64,000 bases of DNA from Phytophthora sp. 'mugwort' (taxonomy: Eukaryota; Oomycota; Peronosporomycetes; Peronosporales; Peronosporaceae), in NCBI GenBank assembly GCA_033558025.1, contig JAUCEF010000012.1:930001-994000 (forward strand). The letters are read 5' to 3'. The notes under the pieces are model-generated. The model had not been told where the DNA came from. It saw only the letters and a program-made list of their open reading frames with translations, and did no database searches. Of the stretch, positions 10,392 to 23,300 are shown piece by piece (the stretch's first letter is position 1; each line of letters starts with the position of its first letter). Position numbers and translations under genes: made by a program.

Positions 10392-11890
10392 GGTTGTAGA
10401 CGCGGCTGGCTCGAGAATGGTTGCTCGTTCGTACGTTCAAATATGTGTGTGTCAGGTCTTGCTTAAAGTCTGCAATCGGTCGCACTGGAGAGAGCACGAA
10501 ACACAACGACCAAAGTCATGTTAGCGACTGGTTAAACGTTTCAATTCCGCTGGCTAGACGTCACCGAGTCACACAGATTTCCGAGAAGAACGTCCGTGTC
10601 AGGTAAAAGGAGGACAACTAAACACCCACTTCTTACCACAAAACTTACGTTCCAGCGAGACCGTTTCGGTCCGATCCCAACACGTCGCCTGTCGTCACTA
10701 GCCTAACGTCGCGGAAGTGTCTCGTTGCAAGCGAAGGCAAGTCAGCGAATGCAGTCGAGGCAGAAGCGCGAACGAAGCGCGACACAAAACCGACAGGGAG
10801 TCCAGCGCTTGGCAAAATGCATCATGTAGCTCGAATGAGTGCAGCAGCGCGACTAACAGAGATTTCGGCAGGCACTCGCCACAGTGGCCGCCTGGTCTTA
10901 TTCACGCTTTCTACGTGATACTTGCGTGATGGAGCTCCGGCTAGAATGGCAAGGCGCATCCGACTCGGTGTCCCGTGCCTCACTGCGTTGCAATGCTGCA
11001 TGCGTAGCTCCTGTATTCCCGTGGGGCCAGTTGCAGAAGAGCAAGCCTAAGTGAAGATTTTTTTCCTTTAGCTCCTGTGTTCTGACTACAGTGGAGTCAG
11101 AATGTGGACATCTGTCCAAGCTGATAATATTATATATAATAACTACTTACTTACATATACGAAGTAAAAAGGTAAACTTCACACTATGCGTTATTAATAC
11201 TTGAACTGAAATTTCAACACGAAGAGGGTGTGAGGTTATTGTGAAAGTCTTGTGATCCGTGTACACACAGTTGGAGCTATTGTGTCAACCAGTGTGTTTT
11301 CGTCTGCAACAGCTGCAATGTAGCTCCAACGATAACTAGGCTGGCTTTCTTGAGCTTCGCTAGTCGTGGCGACGGAGGAGGTTCCTCCCGCGGGTGAATC
11401 AACTGTCGACAGGCAATGAAGTCATTGTCGGGCGTGCTCCATCTAGACTGTTTTTCACTTTCCAGTTTTGGGGGTGAGAAGTGAGTGCACCACGATGTGG
11501 ATCCCGTCTAAACGCTCCATCCGGTAGTCACTTACTCACCGAATTTTAGCATGACAAAATAAAAACTCAGTTGCTGAACATTGCTAAAACCTTCCCTAGT
11601 ACTACGTAGTAGCTAAATTCTGGTCTACACCGATGACGGACGAGAATACTCTGGTGCCATCTAATTCTACGTACTAGATCCTACTCGCAGCGGTCATTTA
11701 GCACACCTTCGCTGCGAATTCGGCAGTATGATACTGCGCAGATTTTCCTCTTGGTTTTTTCAGGGCTGTCAAACGCCGAGCCCGGTACAGACAGTCGGGG
11801 GACTCATAGCGCTCCTAATCCCGAGTCGGACGCAGTACAACTCCGGACGGAAGGCAACGCCAACACGGACACGAAACTACGACGTCCAAG
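10392..11890. other. 1.5 kb intergenic region between FYVE-like genes 2 and 3
   Basis: No gene is recognised. The right part (11,700-11,890) is the 3' flank of paralog 3 and the left part the 5' flank of paralog 2. An AT-rich palindromic tract occurs near 11,128-11,165. Short ORFs here lack family signatures. Confidence 0.5.
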
Positions 11891-13132
11891 TTACCAGCTA
11901 TGCTGAGCGTGCGCGGCCGCGACGAAGTCGTCTCGTGCCACAGCGCCAGCTTCACTGCGCATGGCGTCGGCCACGCACTGCTTGCAGAAGTTTTTCTTCC
12001 GCTCTCGTACACATTGCCGAGTACGAGAAAAGAGACACAGTGTCTCTTTGACACTGCAGCGGGAGCATACGTCTTCATCACAGGCCTGACAAACGCGTCG
12101 AAGGGCCCCCAGGAAGCGAAAGTGCTTACAGCACAGCTTACACCGCGAAGCCGGCACCCGTGCCGGCACAGGCGGTGCTGGTAGCAGCACAATGGAATTT
12201 TCAGAGCTTGAAGTCGAGCTCGACATTGTTTGCGACTGGGAAGGGCCATACTGTCCGTTCCCACTGTCGCCACTGTCGCTCTCACTGCCGTCGGAACTCA
12301 TAGCTCCTTTGCCACAGTTGAGCAGCCGCGCCAGCTTCATACTTTGAGCATACGAGACGAGCTTGACGCACGAGACCCACTGCGACGCGACCGTGTGCAT
12401 TGAAATGGAGTTGAGCATGGCATTCGTCGTATCAAAGTCATAGTAGCCTCGCGCGTAGCACTCGACGAGAGTATCAGTTCGTTGCCTAAAGATCCAGCAG
12501 ACCGACATATTGGCACGAGCAATGCCCTTGTGTTCGTAGCTGGGCAATGCGTCGAAGCCCACTGAGTGGATAAGGTGGTACGCCACTTGTTCACCACGTG
12601 CCGTGTTGCCCCAACCAGCAACCTCCAGACATACATAGTCTCGAGGCTCGGAGATCGCGTAGTAGCGCCAGGTCACGTTGAGGAAATGCATGGGATCCGC
12701 CATCGTGGGCTCAATGATACGAGCCACCACCTTGGAATCGACAACACCGTCGTCGATGAACTTGGACTTGGTCAGCATGGCTTCCGTCGAGGAAGCTGCC
12801 GTGGCGTACAACACGTCGTCCACTTTGCCCTTGATCGTTCCCATGAGTAATAGCGACGGCGGTACTTTGGGCGTCTTGCCAACACTATTCCCAGTAGCTG
12901 CTTGAGAATTAATCTGCTGCTGCTGTTGACGAGTGCTCTCCTTGTAGACTCGAGTGCCCTCGCGTTTCTGGACGGAGGCCCACGATCGAGAATCCGGGTG
13001 ACCATCGGGAGTCACAGCCAGGCCACTGTATTGGTCCAAGTTCTGCTGGAGCAGCTCAGCTGCGAGTTCCTGCATCATTTTCTCGTCCTGGTGCTCGAGC
13101 TCTAACATCGGCACGGCGATGGACGGAGACAT
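11891..13132 (-). CDS. START-like / FYVE-type zinc-finger family protein (paralog 3)
   Basis: Intact intronless ORF of 413 aa in the same orientation as paralog 2, 1.5 kb away, suggesting local duplication. It shares the blocks SWASVQKREGTRVYKE, SLLLMGTIKGKVDDVLYA, DPMHFLNVTWRYYAISEP and TLVECYARGYYDFDTTNAM. A Ser/Gly-rich linker precedes the C-terminal cysteine array (about residues 326-388, beginning CKLCCKHFRFLG), with CSRC and CKQC pairs as in the other copies. The FYVE basic motif is again degenerate (LRRVCQAC). No signal peptide or membrane segment is seen. Function beyond probable lipid/membrane binding cannot be stated. Confidence 0.85.
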   Translation of the reverse strand: MSPSIAVPMLELEHQDEKMMQELAAELLQQNLDQYSGLAVTPDGHPDSRSWASVQKREGTRVYKESTRQQQQQINSQAATGNSVGKTPKVPPSLLLMGTIKGKVDDVLYATAASSTEAMLTKSKFIDDGVVDSKVVARIIEPTMADPMHFLNVTWRYYAISEPRDYVCLEVAGWGNTARGEQVAYHLIHSVGFDALPSYEHKGIARANMSVCWIFRQRTDTLVECYARGYYDFDTTNAMLNSISMHTVASQWVSCVKLVSYAQSMKLARLLNCGKGAMSSDGSESDSGDSGNGQYGPSQSQTMSSSTSSSENSIVLLPAPPVPARVPASRCKLCCKHFRFLGALRRVCQACDEDVCSRCSVKETLCLFSRTRQCVRERKKNFCKQCVADAMRSEAGAVARDDFVAAAHAQHSW

Positions 13133-16100
13133 CGTTTCGTGTCTTGTAATCTTGACCCGTGGACGTTGCTGGGCTCGACAGTGAGGCCCAACTTGAGTAC
13201 GTTAGAAACAAAGTATGTATGTGAAAACTGTTGTACGAGTTACTTCTCGACTTCTAGCGGACGTTTTAATAAGTGAGCGAGCGCCTGAAGGCAGACATGA
13301 GGAGAAAGCGAAAGAGGCGAGACTGTCGAGCTTAAAAACTGGAACGAAAGCGCAATGTTACCCAATGATGTCGGCAAAATCTTCATCCACCTCGTCAGCA
13401 GCTAGTCAAGCTGGTTCACACGCACTCACGGCGAGCTCCAACCATCTGGTGCGTTAGAAGTCAAGTGGGTAGAGTCACCTTGACTCCCGCAATACGCCAA
13501 AGTCGCCACTGAAAAGTGACTGCAGCGACTGAACGCTCGGGAGGATGAGTGCCCTCCGATTTCCAGTTTCGTAGCGTCGACAGCCGGACGGACAGAACTC
13601 GCAACCGTCCAGCGAACTATACTGGGCATTTGGCATGCCGCCTAAATCTTGATGCCTCGTAGGATTCTGGACGTACAACCGGAATCCTCGCTTTAGTACG
13701 TAGTACATACGGTAACTCCATAACTAGCTGAGGCGGGACAGTGCTCTATGTATGCTTTGCAACGGCGAGCATCACACCAGGACGTTTAGTGCCCTATGGT
13801 CTGATATCGGCGCGCGAACAACAGTAGACGATCCGAAGAGTTGACGGGCGTCGCATGAGACTTTCATACTACCACTAAGACTTTCTGGCAGCTGTCACAC
13901 TAGATCCTGTTTATCTGCTACCAGTATCAGATAATATCTGGTAGCGCGACTGGATTTCGCCTGCTTCGATATCAAGAGGCGGCTACAGCGGCTGGACCCG
14001 TATTTCCCAGCTTCCCCGTTCCGATCGCCAGCCTTCAATGCTTGCTCGTAAATATTTTACCACCTGACGTCCACAAAGCGAATTGGGCACGGCCAGGAAC
14101 GCGTCTACACTGCGAAACTCGTCCACGGTGTTCATTCTCTGGTACATGTACAAACCAAGGCACGATATGCTCGGTGGATGGAGCATTATTGCCATCGTAA
14201 TACATCCAAACAGCTCACAGCGTCCGCGCACCAACGGATTTATCCATCTCATTCGACGAGAAATAAACGCAGACACCTGTGAAAACATCGTACATCATGG
14301 ACTGGCTGAAGATACAGCATCGCCCTACCATTTGGACAATGCAAGGTACTATGGTAGTTTTTGTTGTTGTTCGCCACAGCGGACGCCCTATCAAAAACAG
14401 CTATTGTACCAAGTGCCTATCAGTGCTTGTGCCACGACAAATCTGTACACAGCGACCGCATCGTCAGCCATACTCAGTTCAACGCAGTACAAAAATGTCG
14501 CCGCTCTGGATGCGACTGCTTGGTTACTCTAATGAATGGTCTCTCATAACGTGCGAAACGTGCACGAATCTCCTGCACGAGTGACGCCTTGATATTGATT
14601 TGACGCTTAAGTTCAGTTTCCGGTTTTGCTACACTGCACTATCAGTGAACAAATTAATCCTTTCAGCCACCGTCCAGGTCTTAAACCATTGTGAAAAAAA
14701 AACTTCTTGATGACGGCATACCGTAAGGATCGATACATCCTAAAACTCAACGCTAACGTCGCTCCCCGTCCGTCTGTCTGTCACGACATAACGTGATTCT
14801 AGCCGCAATCTCATTGGCTGCCGAGCGCAGCGCAGGCGGGCCACCGTTGGCTAAAAACATGGCTGCCGAGCGCAGCGAAGGCGGCCCTTATTCGCTAATA
14901 CAACCTACCGCCGAAGGCGGCCATTGGTGGAAATATAATTAAACGGTTGGTTGAAAATTCTATTTTTATGTGGGCCTGCCCGCCTCGGCTGCGCTCCGAC
15001 GGGCTTTCAATATACTGGGACCAAACCTAAACCCACCGCCGCGTAGGCGGCGGCGCTCGGCTAGTCCGTATCAGGGATACATGTACCCCAATACTCATAT
15101 AACTCATGATGCTTGCTATATGGAGGTCGAAATTCGCCTCGGATTGGGGCCCAGCGTTCTGCACATACTCGAGAAACTTGTACTTAAACTGTTGAGCGCA
15201 AGCATAAGCCGCTTTGACAGTTTTGATCTTCAGATGCCAACTTAAGTTATCATTCTGCCGCGTTGTGCGCCGCAGGCCTTCGTCAACGTCATATGTTGCT
15301 TCCACTCTCATCCGCTGTGAATATCTTTTTCTTCCTTATGGAGTAATTACTCTGGATTCAGGTTCGGCTTGCAGAGCGAAAGATATAATGTAGTTGCGGC
15401 AAAATAAGAGATAGGAAAACGTGAAGGAATCGACATAGCGACTTTTGACCATTAGACTGTGGATTGGAAATTGTGGATTCAAACCTGAAATTTTTGTGTT
15501 TTTTAGGCGTACAGATGCCGCTGAGAAACTGTTGAAGCTCAACTTTGTTTTGTTCATGGAGGGTATTTGATTTGTACAGAGAATAGGATATTACAGTTCA
15601 TTATAGGGCTGGCCATGCTGTAACAGGTCTGGGTGCGAGCCCGGTCGGCACGAGAGAGACGAGAATGGACGGACGGCAGAGGTCCAGACGGACAAGACGC
15701 AGCGACGGCTGGGACTCGAGCCGAAGGGGCGCGGCAGGAAGATCGCGATGCCAAGCAGACAAGATCTCGCCGAGCAGTCGCTCTGACCAACAAATGAGCG
15801 GCTGACAGCGCTCGAAGAGCTGACGAAGGGCGGCGAATGGGCGAGCAGGTGGGGCCGCCAGCGTAAAGCGGTCCCCACTCTTCGCACCTTGCGAACGAGA
15901 GCGCGAGCACCACGAATAACGGCGACCTGGGTACGGCGTGCCAGTGAACCACACGGACGGACGGATGTACGGACGAGGCGACGAGAGCATCTGCGTGCTC
16001 AGGAGCCACTAACGGACGACAGCAGAGCGACAGACGCATGGCAATCGACGGAACAAGGGCGGACGAGGTGATCGCGGCGCAGAGTAGTCCGATCTACTCG

Positions 16101-16439
16101 AGTCTGCTGCACGCTACACAAACGGGGTAGGCGCCGAGGTGTACACCCTCGTGACTAAGCGGGCGACAGCGAACATCTCAGAGGACTTGATCTGATACGA
16201 GGCAGGGGGTAGGTAGCGAAGCAGGAGAGAGAGACGAGAACGAAACGTAAATAAAGTAGGTCGTGCTGCCAGACGGGCACACGCCGGCGCGGGGGACATT
16301 GCTTGTCGCCCGACGGCCATCAGGATTTTGTGACCTTTAAGCACTGGCGACCAACTCTCGACGTGCAGTGACGACAAAAGATACGTTACATGTTGGCCAT
16401 ACAGGGGTCTGTTTTGGAGAATAACGAAGCCAATTTACG
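13133..16439. other. Non-genic region with short GC-rich repeats
   Basis: No intact gene is recognised. A cysteine-containing stretch at 14,280-14,580 (+) is readable across two frames (around NSYCTKC and LCHDK) and may be a relic zinc-binding region. Positions 15,560-16,070 are GC-rich and look like decayed coding sequence, possibly the 5' part of the adjacent Gypsy relic, but no domain can be named. Confidence 0.4.
14816..14887. repeat. Short GC-rich direct repeat pair
   Basis: Two near-identical copies of a ~25-bp GC-rich motif beginning GGCTGCCGAGCGCAGCG lie at 14816-14842 and 14861-14887, with a related inverted form near 14981-15004 (CGCCTCGGCTGCGCTCCG). The arrangement suggests remains of a mobile element end. 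The element type is not determined. Confidence 0.55.
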
Positions 16440-19091
16440 AGTATGGCGTCGACAGGAACGTCACCGACGAGCAACATCGTGTTGAGATCCCGTGCGGAAC
16501 CAAGATCACCACCGCCGGACAATGTATCGGGTGTGAGCACCGCAATGATGAACCGAACGACAGCGACAGAACCCTGCAAGCCGCGTAATGTTCAGTTTTG
16601 TCACCGAGGACGGAGTATTTACCCAGACCCGGGTGCCACAAGGGGCAAACGACTCTGCCGTACATTTTCAGGCACAAATGAACGATGTGCTGAAGGAACT
16701 CTTGTTCCAGAGCGTCCTTGTGTGGATCGATGATGTCTTACTGTTCGCTGAACCCCCCAAAGCTTTTCATGGCAATCTGTAGCGTTTTTCTTTGTCCTAA
16801 GGGAGCGGAATCTGAAGCTAAATGCCCGGAAGCACAAGCTGTTTGCTCGCCGAGTGAAGTAGTGCGGTAAACGGATTGATGGTGAGGGTGTGGAGCATGA
16901 TCACACTCGTCTCGCCATGTTTTTGAAGCAGATGCCCCTGCCTCCGACTGGAGCCGCTCTCCAGCATTTCCTGTGTGCTTTAACTGGCTGCGCGACTCCG
17001 TGGTCGATTTCGCCCGCAGGGTAGCACCGTTGCAGGAGAAGCTTGCGGGGGTGATGCGAGAGCGAGGACGCAGGAATCAGCACAGCGGAGCCATTCTCGA
17101 TTGGACTGATGATGAGCGGGTAGCGTTTTGGAACGTTTGGCAATGGTTGAGCGATCGTATAAGCTCGTATTTCCTGACAAGAGAGCGACCGTAAACATGT
17201 TCTGTGACGCTTCCCTCACCGGCTACTCGATGGTGATCACGCAGGTCCGTCGTTGGCATTATGGACTCCCTATAGAGCAGCAGTCCCACGAGCTGATAAT
17301 TTGCCGTGGAGATATGTTCAAGAACGTACAGTTAAACTGGTCTATCGTCGAAAAAGAGGGCTACCCCATAGTCAAGGCCTGTGATGACCTGGACTACATG
17401 TTGACGAGGGAAAAGGGATTCCACATTTATTGTGACCACTCCAACCTCATTCAGCTGTTTTCACCCGACAAAGAAGTCAAGCAGTACGTCTAGCGAAACT
17501 ACAATGATGGGCGCTCAGGTTGATTGGCTGCCGGTATGTGATCCACCACATTGCCGGTGAGAACAATTTGTGGGCCGACATCGTGTCCCGTTGGTGACAG
17601 ACAGCCGGGCTACGGCTGCTGCAGGGCGACACTGGGTGTTAAGCGTATGACCACTCCGTCTACAAAGACACTCCCAGAGTTGCGCCCACTTCAGGATGTA
17701 CAGTTCACATGGCATACCCGAACAGATATTCTGGAAGTGCAGCACAAGTACCAGCGTGATGCACCAGCAGCTGCGGTTACAGTGGCTGATGCGATTGAAG
17801 TGGACGGCAAACTTTGGGTGCCCACGAAAGCAAAGTCTATACTGAAGCGACTGCTTGCGATCGCGCACTGTGGGGTGCAGGGACACCGTGGTGTACACTA
17901 TGGTGGAGCTACCTGATCGTCATTTTGCGCTGTCGAACACTAGGCAGTCCATGACCCGCTTCATCAACGACTGCCTGCTATGCAAGCACGTGAAGGGGGG
18001 GGGGACTGTTCCAGCGTGACTGAATGGTTGATAGATCAGTCGCATCCCGCAAAGAGTGTATGCACCTTGACTACCTCTACCTTGGTGAAAGCTACGGCGA
18101 CGCTAAGTACGTCTTAGTATTGAAGGATGAACTGACCCACTACTGCGAGCTCGTGGCTACTGACTCAGCCAATAGTCAGACGGCTGTGGAAGCTTTGCTC
18201 GACTGGCATAAAAAAGATTCGGTATGCCAGCGATGTAGATGTCGGACAATGGATCGCATTTCTAGTGCCAAGTCATGGAAGGGCTCGCTGAACGATTAGA
18301 TGTTGCTCATACTTTCGTTCCACTACATACCCCGTAGATCAACGGTACCGTGGAGAGGGCGAACCGTGACATTTTGCAAGTGTTGAGGGTGATTCTACTT
18401 GAGAACCAGCTAGACACCCACAACTGGTTGCATCTTCTGCCTCTGGTACAGGCCAATTCGAAAAAAACAGCCCTGTGCTGTCGTTGGGCAACTGCGCCCC
18501 TATCAAGCTATTTACGGGACTACCAACACCATCGGTTTAGACATCGTAGTGATGCCAGGGGACAAAGTGCGCACACTACCACTAGACATTGATAGTTTCC
18601 GGCAGGATATCGAAGAGCTACGCCGTAGCCTCCACGAGTTGCACCATGTTGTATGAGACCAGCACCAGCAGCGCCATGCTGCTGCTATGGCTCGTTCCAA
18701 AGGGTCTGTGTGCAATTTTTCGGAAGGGGACTACGTGCTGTGGTCACGCGTTGACAAGCGCTTGCCTGGAGGCAAACTCCTTGTGCGTTGGGTCGGCTCT
18801 TTCCAAGTAGCTAAGGCCATCCGACACTCATTTCTCATTCGCCACCTTCTCACTGGGGCTGAGTACTATGTGCATGGGTCCCGTCTCAAGTTTTACCACG
18901 ACGGGGACTTCAACGTGACTGCAGAGATCCATGAAAACGTCTCCCTCCAAGGTATTGTTCTTGAAGTCGGTAAAATTGTCGATTACCGTGTGAACACGGT
19001 CTGGAGCTACTGGTGCCTTGACGAGGCCTGCAAGATATCGAAAATTCATGGGAGCCAGCCCGTTCAATCCGACACGATGTTCCAGCACTGA
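16440..19091 (+). pseudogene. Degenerate Ty3/Gypsy pol (RT, RNase H, integrase, chromodomain-like)
   Basis: A decayed retrotransposon pol read in several frames. Reverse transcriptase: 16588-16782 has FVTEDGVFTQTRVPQGA and the catalytic VWIDDVLLF (IDD instead of YxDD), then a frame-shifted thumb region to ~16,980. RNase H: 17128-17493, with a FCDASLTGYS block and IYCDHSNL. Integrase: zinc-binding/H2C2 region ~17,550-17,990 and core 18,024-18,300 (MHLDYLYLGES, KYVLVLKDELTHY), then VERANRDILQVLRVILLE at 18,350. A C-terminal domain at 18,687-19,091 includes VLWSRVD and LLVRWVGSFQV. At least five frameshifts or stops separate the pieces and neither gag nor LTRs were identified, so it is an old, inactive copy. 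Confidence 0.8.
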
Positions 19092-19582
19092 TGTCCAAGT
19101 ATGCCATGGAGCGTGGCGTGGAAGAATTACTCTAGCGATTGCATGGCCGAAGGGTCGTTCGTTGCGGAGGTATCGACGGATCCACACGATGGGTACAACT
19201 TGCACCAGTTGTCGTTGAAGTTGTGTGCACGTGACGGGACATAACTTTATGAGTTCAGAAACGGTCACAGGCGAGGTGGCTCGAAGGTTTTCCAAACGGA
19301 GGCATTTTCGTCTTGTCGTCTTGGGGGCAGTGTGAATTATTGTGCGAGACGACGACAGCGACTGCACCGGCAGCCGCGTCAACAGCAACGACGGCGCGAC
19401 TACAGAGACGGACGACCGCATGATCATAACCTACGGTTACATAATCCGACTGCCTAAGAGCGCGTGCCGCATTAACACGGCACTTCATAATCAAGCACCA
19501 ATGACTGGTATAGCGGGAGCTGCGTATGGCAGCCCCCTAGAGGCAGGTACAGGTAGGACATAAGCTTCTAGCCTAATTGTAC

Positions 19583-19949
19583 TGTAACGGAGTTACAAGG
19601 AGAGGGCCAAGTCACTCTTCAGAGCAGGTGTATCAAGTACACTAAGTGATGTAGCTAGCCAAACATCACTATGACGTCAACGGTAATTACGTCATGGATA
19701 GATACCACAGATATGGTACAAAGACCTCAGAGCCACTCATAGGATAACATCTAGGGTACTTTATAAGTGACTAATAGTTAGTATTAGATGCATTAAAAGG
19801 GGTCACCTATAAATATATTCAGTCTTAAATCTACCTCTTTTGGTAACAGTCCCACAGGCCAGGGACTGGCGAACTGATGTTCACTGGGAGTTTGTATACT
19901 CTTTGAAAGTCGCATTTCCTGTGCGCAAGGTGTTGTGTACCCCGTCACA
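19583..19949 (+). repeat. Left (5') LTR of the 7.8-kb Gypsy element
   Basis: 367 bp, starting TGTAAC and ending TCACA. It contains TGACGTCA at 19672-19679 and a mutated second copy TTACGTCA at 19687-19694, and a TATA-like CTATAAATATATT. It aligns along its whole length with 27010-27354, with small indels. Confidence 0.8.
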
Positions 19950-19950
19950 T

Positions 19951-20360
19951 TTCCCTTAGCACGCCCGCTAAGGTTGGAAAGGGCCAAAGCCACTCGGAGG
20001 TGCTCCGAAGAGATGAGAGCCGCATCCATTTGCGAGCTCTACTTCTCGCGCCCAGAAGTGAATGTTTCACCTTGCTTCCCTTCATAAGGGTTTATCTTCA
20101 GCCCCGGCGGCTTGGGGTACACCGGTTTCGGCTCTGCAGCCGGAACTTGCAGGTTGCTCCGAACATGATCGATGAGCCCCCGCTCGTACATGTCGAACGC
20201 GGTCACGCGTTCGACCTGCTCAGCTTGAGTTGATGACGCCAAGCTGTGCAAGGCATCCATACCAAAGATGCCAGCCATCTTGCGAACGGACTCGAAGTGT
20301 GAGTCGTTCAGATGAGGAAACTCATTCCGGTCCATGTTGCTAGGACCCAGAGGTTCCAGG
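19951..20360 (-). pseudogene. Antisense gag fragment (middle part)
   Basis: Minus-strand Gypsy gag sequence in two frames. One frame carries HLNDSHFESVRKMAGIFGMD, VERVTAFDMYERGLIDHVRS and PPGLKINPYEGKQGE; after a frameshift the other carries AMDAALISSEHL and LALSNLSGRAKG. It stops abruptly at the left LTR boundary. In a normal element this piece would lie between the antisense piece at 25.8-27.0 kb and the sense gag piece starting near 20,365. Confidence 0.75.
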
Positions 20361-20364
20361 TAGT

Positions 20365-23300
20365 AACCCGCGTAGGCGTGGATTGACTAGAAGTGCTAAC
20401 AGCTTAGAGCCGTGTTTCTCCTGGCGAATTATAAGTACCGCCACCGGTCACTCTTCCTGTCATGTAAACATGGAAGACGTGAGCTGCACGCGTACATACA
20501 GGAGATGCGGGAGCTCACCGCATCCCTTGTGGAAACCACTCCATGAACACATCAAGGTGACGGTGTTCATGGACGGCCCAAGAGTAGGCCCGGCCAGCAC
20601 CCAGCTGTTTCGGGAGCAGGCCAATACTCTGGAAGAGGCGATCCAAGTCGCCCTCTAAGTGGAGTACAGTCATCGCCAGGCGCGCACGCCGGCGGCGATG
20701 TTGCCAGGGCTACGACACCAAGTCGCGGGTCCCCAAAGCGGGCCAGTTCCCATGGAACTTGGGCTCGCCAAGCAGCATAATATTCGCTGCTATAGCTGGG
20801 GTAATCTAGGACACATGCCACGTGCCTGTCCTGGGGGGGGGACAACGAAAACGTTTCCCTCCCAAGCCCATAGCGCTCAAGGGTCGCTGGCAAAGACCGC
20901 GACCTCATGGGCAGGGGAACGCAGGACACCAGTAGGGGCGGGACGCCCTACTGGGGAAGATCTAGGTCTTCATGAGCGGTGCACGGGTGGCGCGAACCAT
21001 GGAGACTTAACCCCTGAGAGTCTTTGCACTCTTGAATCGAAGAAGGGCAGCGTTGGGCTGCTAGTAGTAGACGTACCTGTACGGGGATATACCCATCCCT
21101 TCCGAGTCTTGATAGACTCCGGGGCGTCGAAGAACCTCGAACGCCGCCAGACTGTTGCGGAGAAGAGCAACAAGCTGGCGATGCTTTGCGAGAAAGCAGA
21201 GGCAATGGGACAGTGTCGGTACAACTGGCCGACGGAACGGTGATCACTGTTCCCAAGATCCATGTGGATCTAACTGTGAAGTTCGAAGATTTCGACAGCT
21301 TGGAGTAGTTTACTGTCCTAGAGATGGACAAGTATGACTTGATCCTGGGCATGCCCTGGCTCGAGAAACATGAGCCATGGATCGATTGGCGAAAAAAAGA
21401 CATCGGGCCCAGCCGACCCGCAGTTACTGGCAGAGCATCGGTGAGTCATGTTCCCACCTCTGGCAGGGACTAGGGCGTCCGGAATGGGCGCCGGAATGTA
21501 AGAGCATCCAGTAACCTTTTGGGAGCCGCCGCCGTATTGAGCGACTCCCTAGAAGCGGTGGCAGCAGAAGCTGCACCTGGTCGAGTGCGGCAGTCCTTAC
21601 AGGATAGCCCTCGACCCCGCCGGAATCTAGACCGGTGGCCAAGGTTTTAAGAGTGGCGGTGCCGGGGGCATCGACTAGTTGGGTAACCTAGGTCCACACC
21701 GAGTCACCCAGACAAAAACTGGCGAGGAAACCGCAGAATGCGCTTCCAGTGTGGGTAACCTTGTTCCACACCAAGGCGCCCAGACCATAACTGAAGAAGA
21801 AGTGGCGGAAGCACTTCTTGTGTGGGTAGCCATGTTCCACACGAAGCCCTAGATGCTTTGGACGTCGTCAATGAGACGTCCACAGACGTGGGTAACGAAG
21901 TACCACGTCACGGTCACCGTCGACGATATAATCAGCACCGCACGTCGAGTCTGAAGTCATTTCAGACTGGAGTCGCTTCAAGCGACTCGGAACCCAGGGC
22001 TCGGGTTCTTCCGACGCGGCCAGTCGAAGAGTATTATTACAGCCTCGACGGCGAGACCGGCAAACGGGTCAAGGCAGGCGGCATCCAGCTAGAGCCGCTG
22101 CCAGAGGTGTCAGAGCTTCTGAACTTCGAAGGGTTGACGCCGATAGATTTCCTGGCCGACGTGAAGGCAGGAGAAATCGCGGAGGTGGTACTCTTGATGC
22201 AAGAGTCCACTCCAGAGGGATTGAATTCCTCCTCAATTATGGACGGGGACATCCTGGAGGCATTCTCCTCCCAGCGTGCTTCGCGCTTGGGTTCTGAGAT
22301 TCTCAAGAACCCGAAGGATCCAGTGTATCCTTCGATGAAGGAGTTCGAGACGTGGTGTCCAAGGATCCACCGTCTCAACTCCCAACGGACGTGGGATCAA
22401 GCACGAGATTAATCTCGTGCTGGGCACAAAGTACTGTGTCACCAGACAATGGCCACTGCCTCGAGAGCAGTGCGAGGTCATTGATGCCTTCTTTGCCGCT
22501 AAGGTTAAGACAGGAATGGTGCGGGAATCGAAATCCCCGCACTCGACGCCAGCCTTCTGCGTTCGGAAGCCGAACGGGAAGTGGCGTCTGGTTCATGCTT
22601 TTAACAAGCTGAACAGCGCAACGGTGCCGGCCCAGACACCCATTCCGCGAAAGGATGTGTTGTTAAACAACATGGCCAGGTGCGAGTTATACAGCGCACT
22701 GGATCTAGTGGACGGATACTACCAGATCCTGATGCGCGAGAGCGACTCCCGATCACCGCAGTGAGCACCCCGAGCGGTATGCTCTAGGAGTGGCTTGTGA
22801 TGCAACAGGGCCTGTCTAATGCCCCGGAGATGTTCAATCGCCTGGTCACGCGGTTGTTTAGACCACTGAGTGCATATACAAAGTCGTACTTCGACGATAT
22901 CTTCGTCCATAGCCGTGCCGAGGGAGGCAATACGGCTATGGAGGTGCATTTGGAGCACCTCCGTCGAGTGTTGGAAGTCATGAGAGCGAACAAGCTCTAT
23001 GCCAACATCGACAAGTGCGTCTTCGCGGCGCAAGAGATCAAGCTATCGGTTGCTTCGTTAGCAACATCGGCGTTCGAGCCGACCCGGAGAAGGTCAAGGC
23101 CATTTCGGCTTGTCCAGCGCCAAGGTCCCAGAAGGACCTGAGGAATTGGCTGGGCTTAGCCAACTACCTCCATAAGTACAGCGAAGGGTACGCGGGTCTG
23201 GTAGACCCTTGTCGGATCTTCAGAAGTAGGATACCGACTGGCACTGGGGACGTGAGCACCAGGAAGATTTGATAATGTCAAGGCAAGCCTTCAGAAGGCG

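Noticed and set aside
14083..14584. 149- and 101-codon plus ORFs as a gene
   Set aside because: Coding signal switches frame and only a short Cys-containing stretch stands out; too weak to call.
15554..16071. 161-codon minus-strand ORF and overlapping frames
   Set aside because: GC-rich shadow frames in decayed element sequence; no recognisable domain in any frame.
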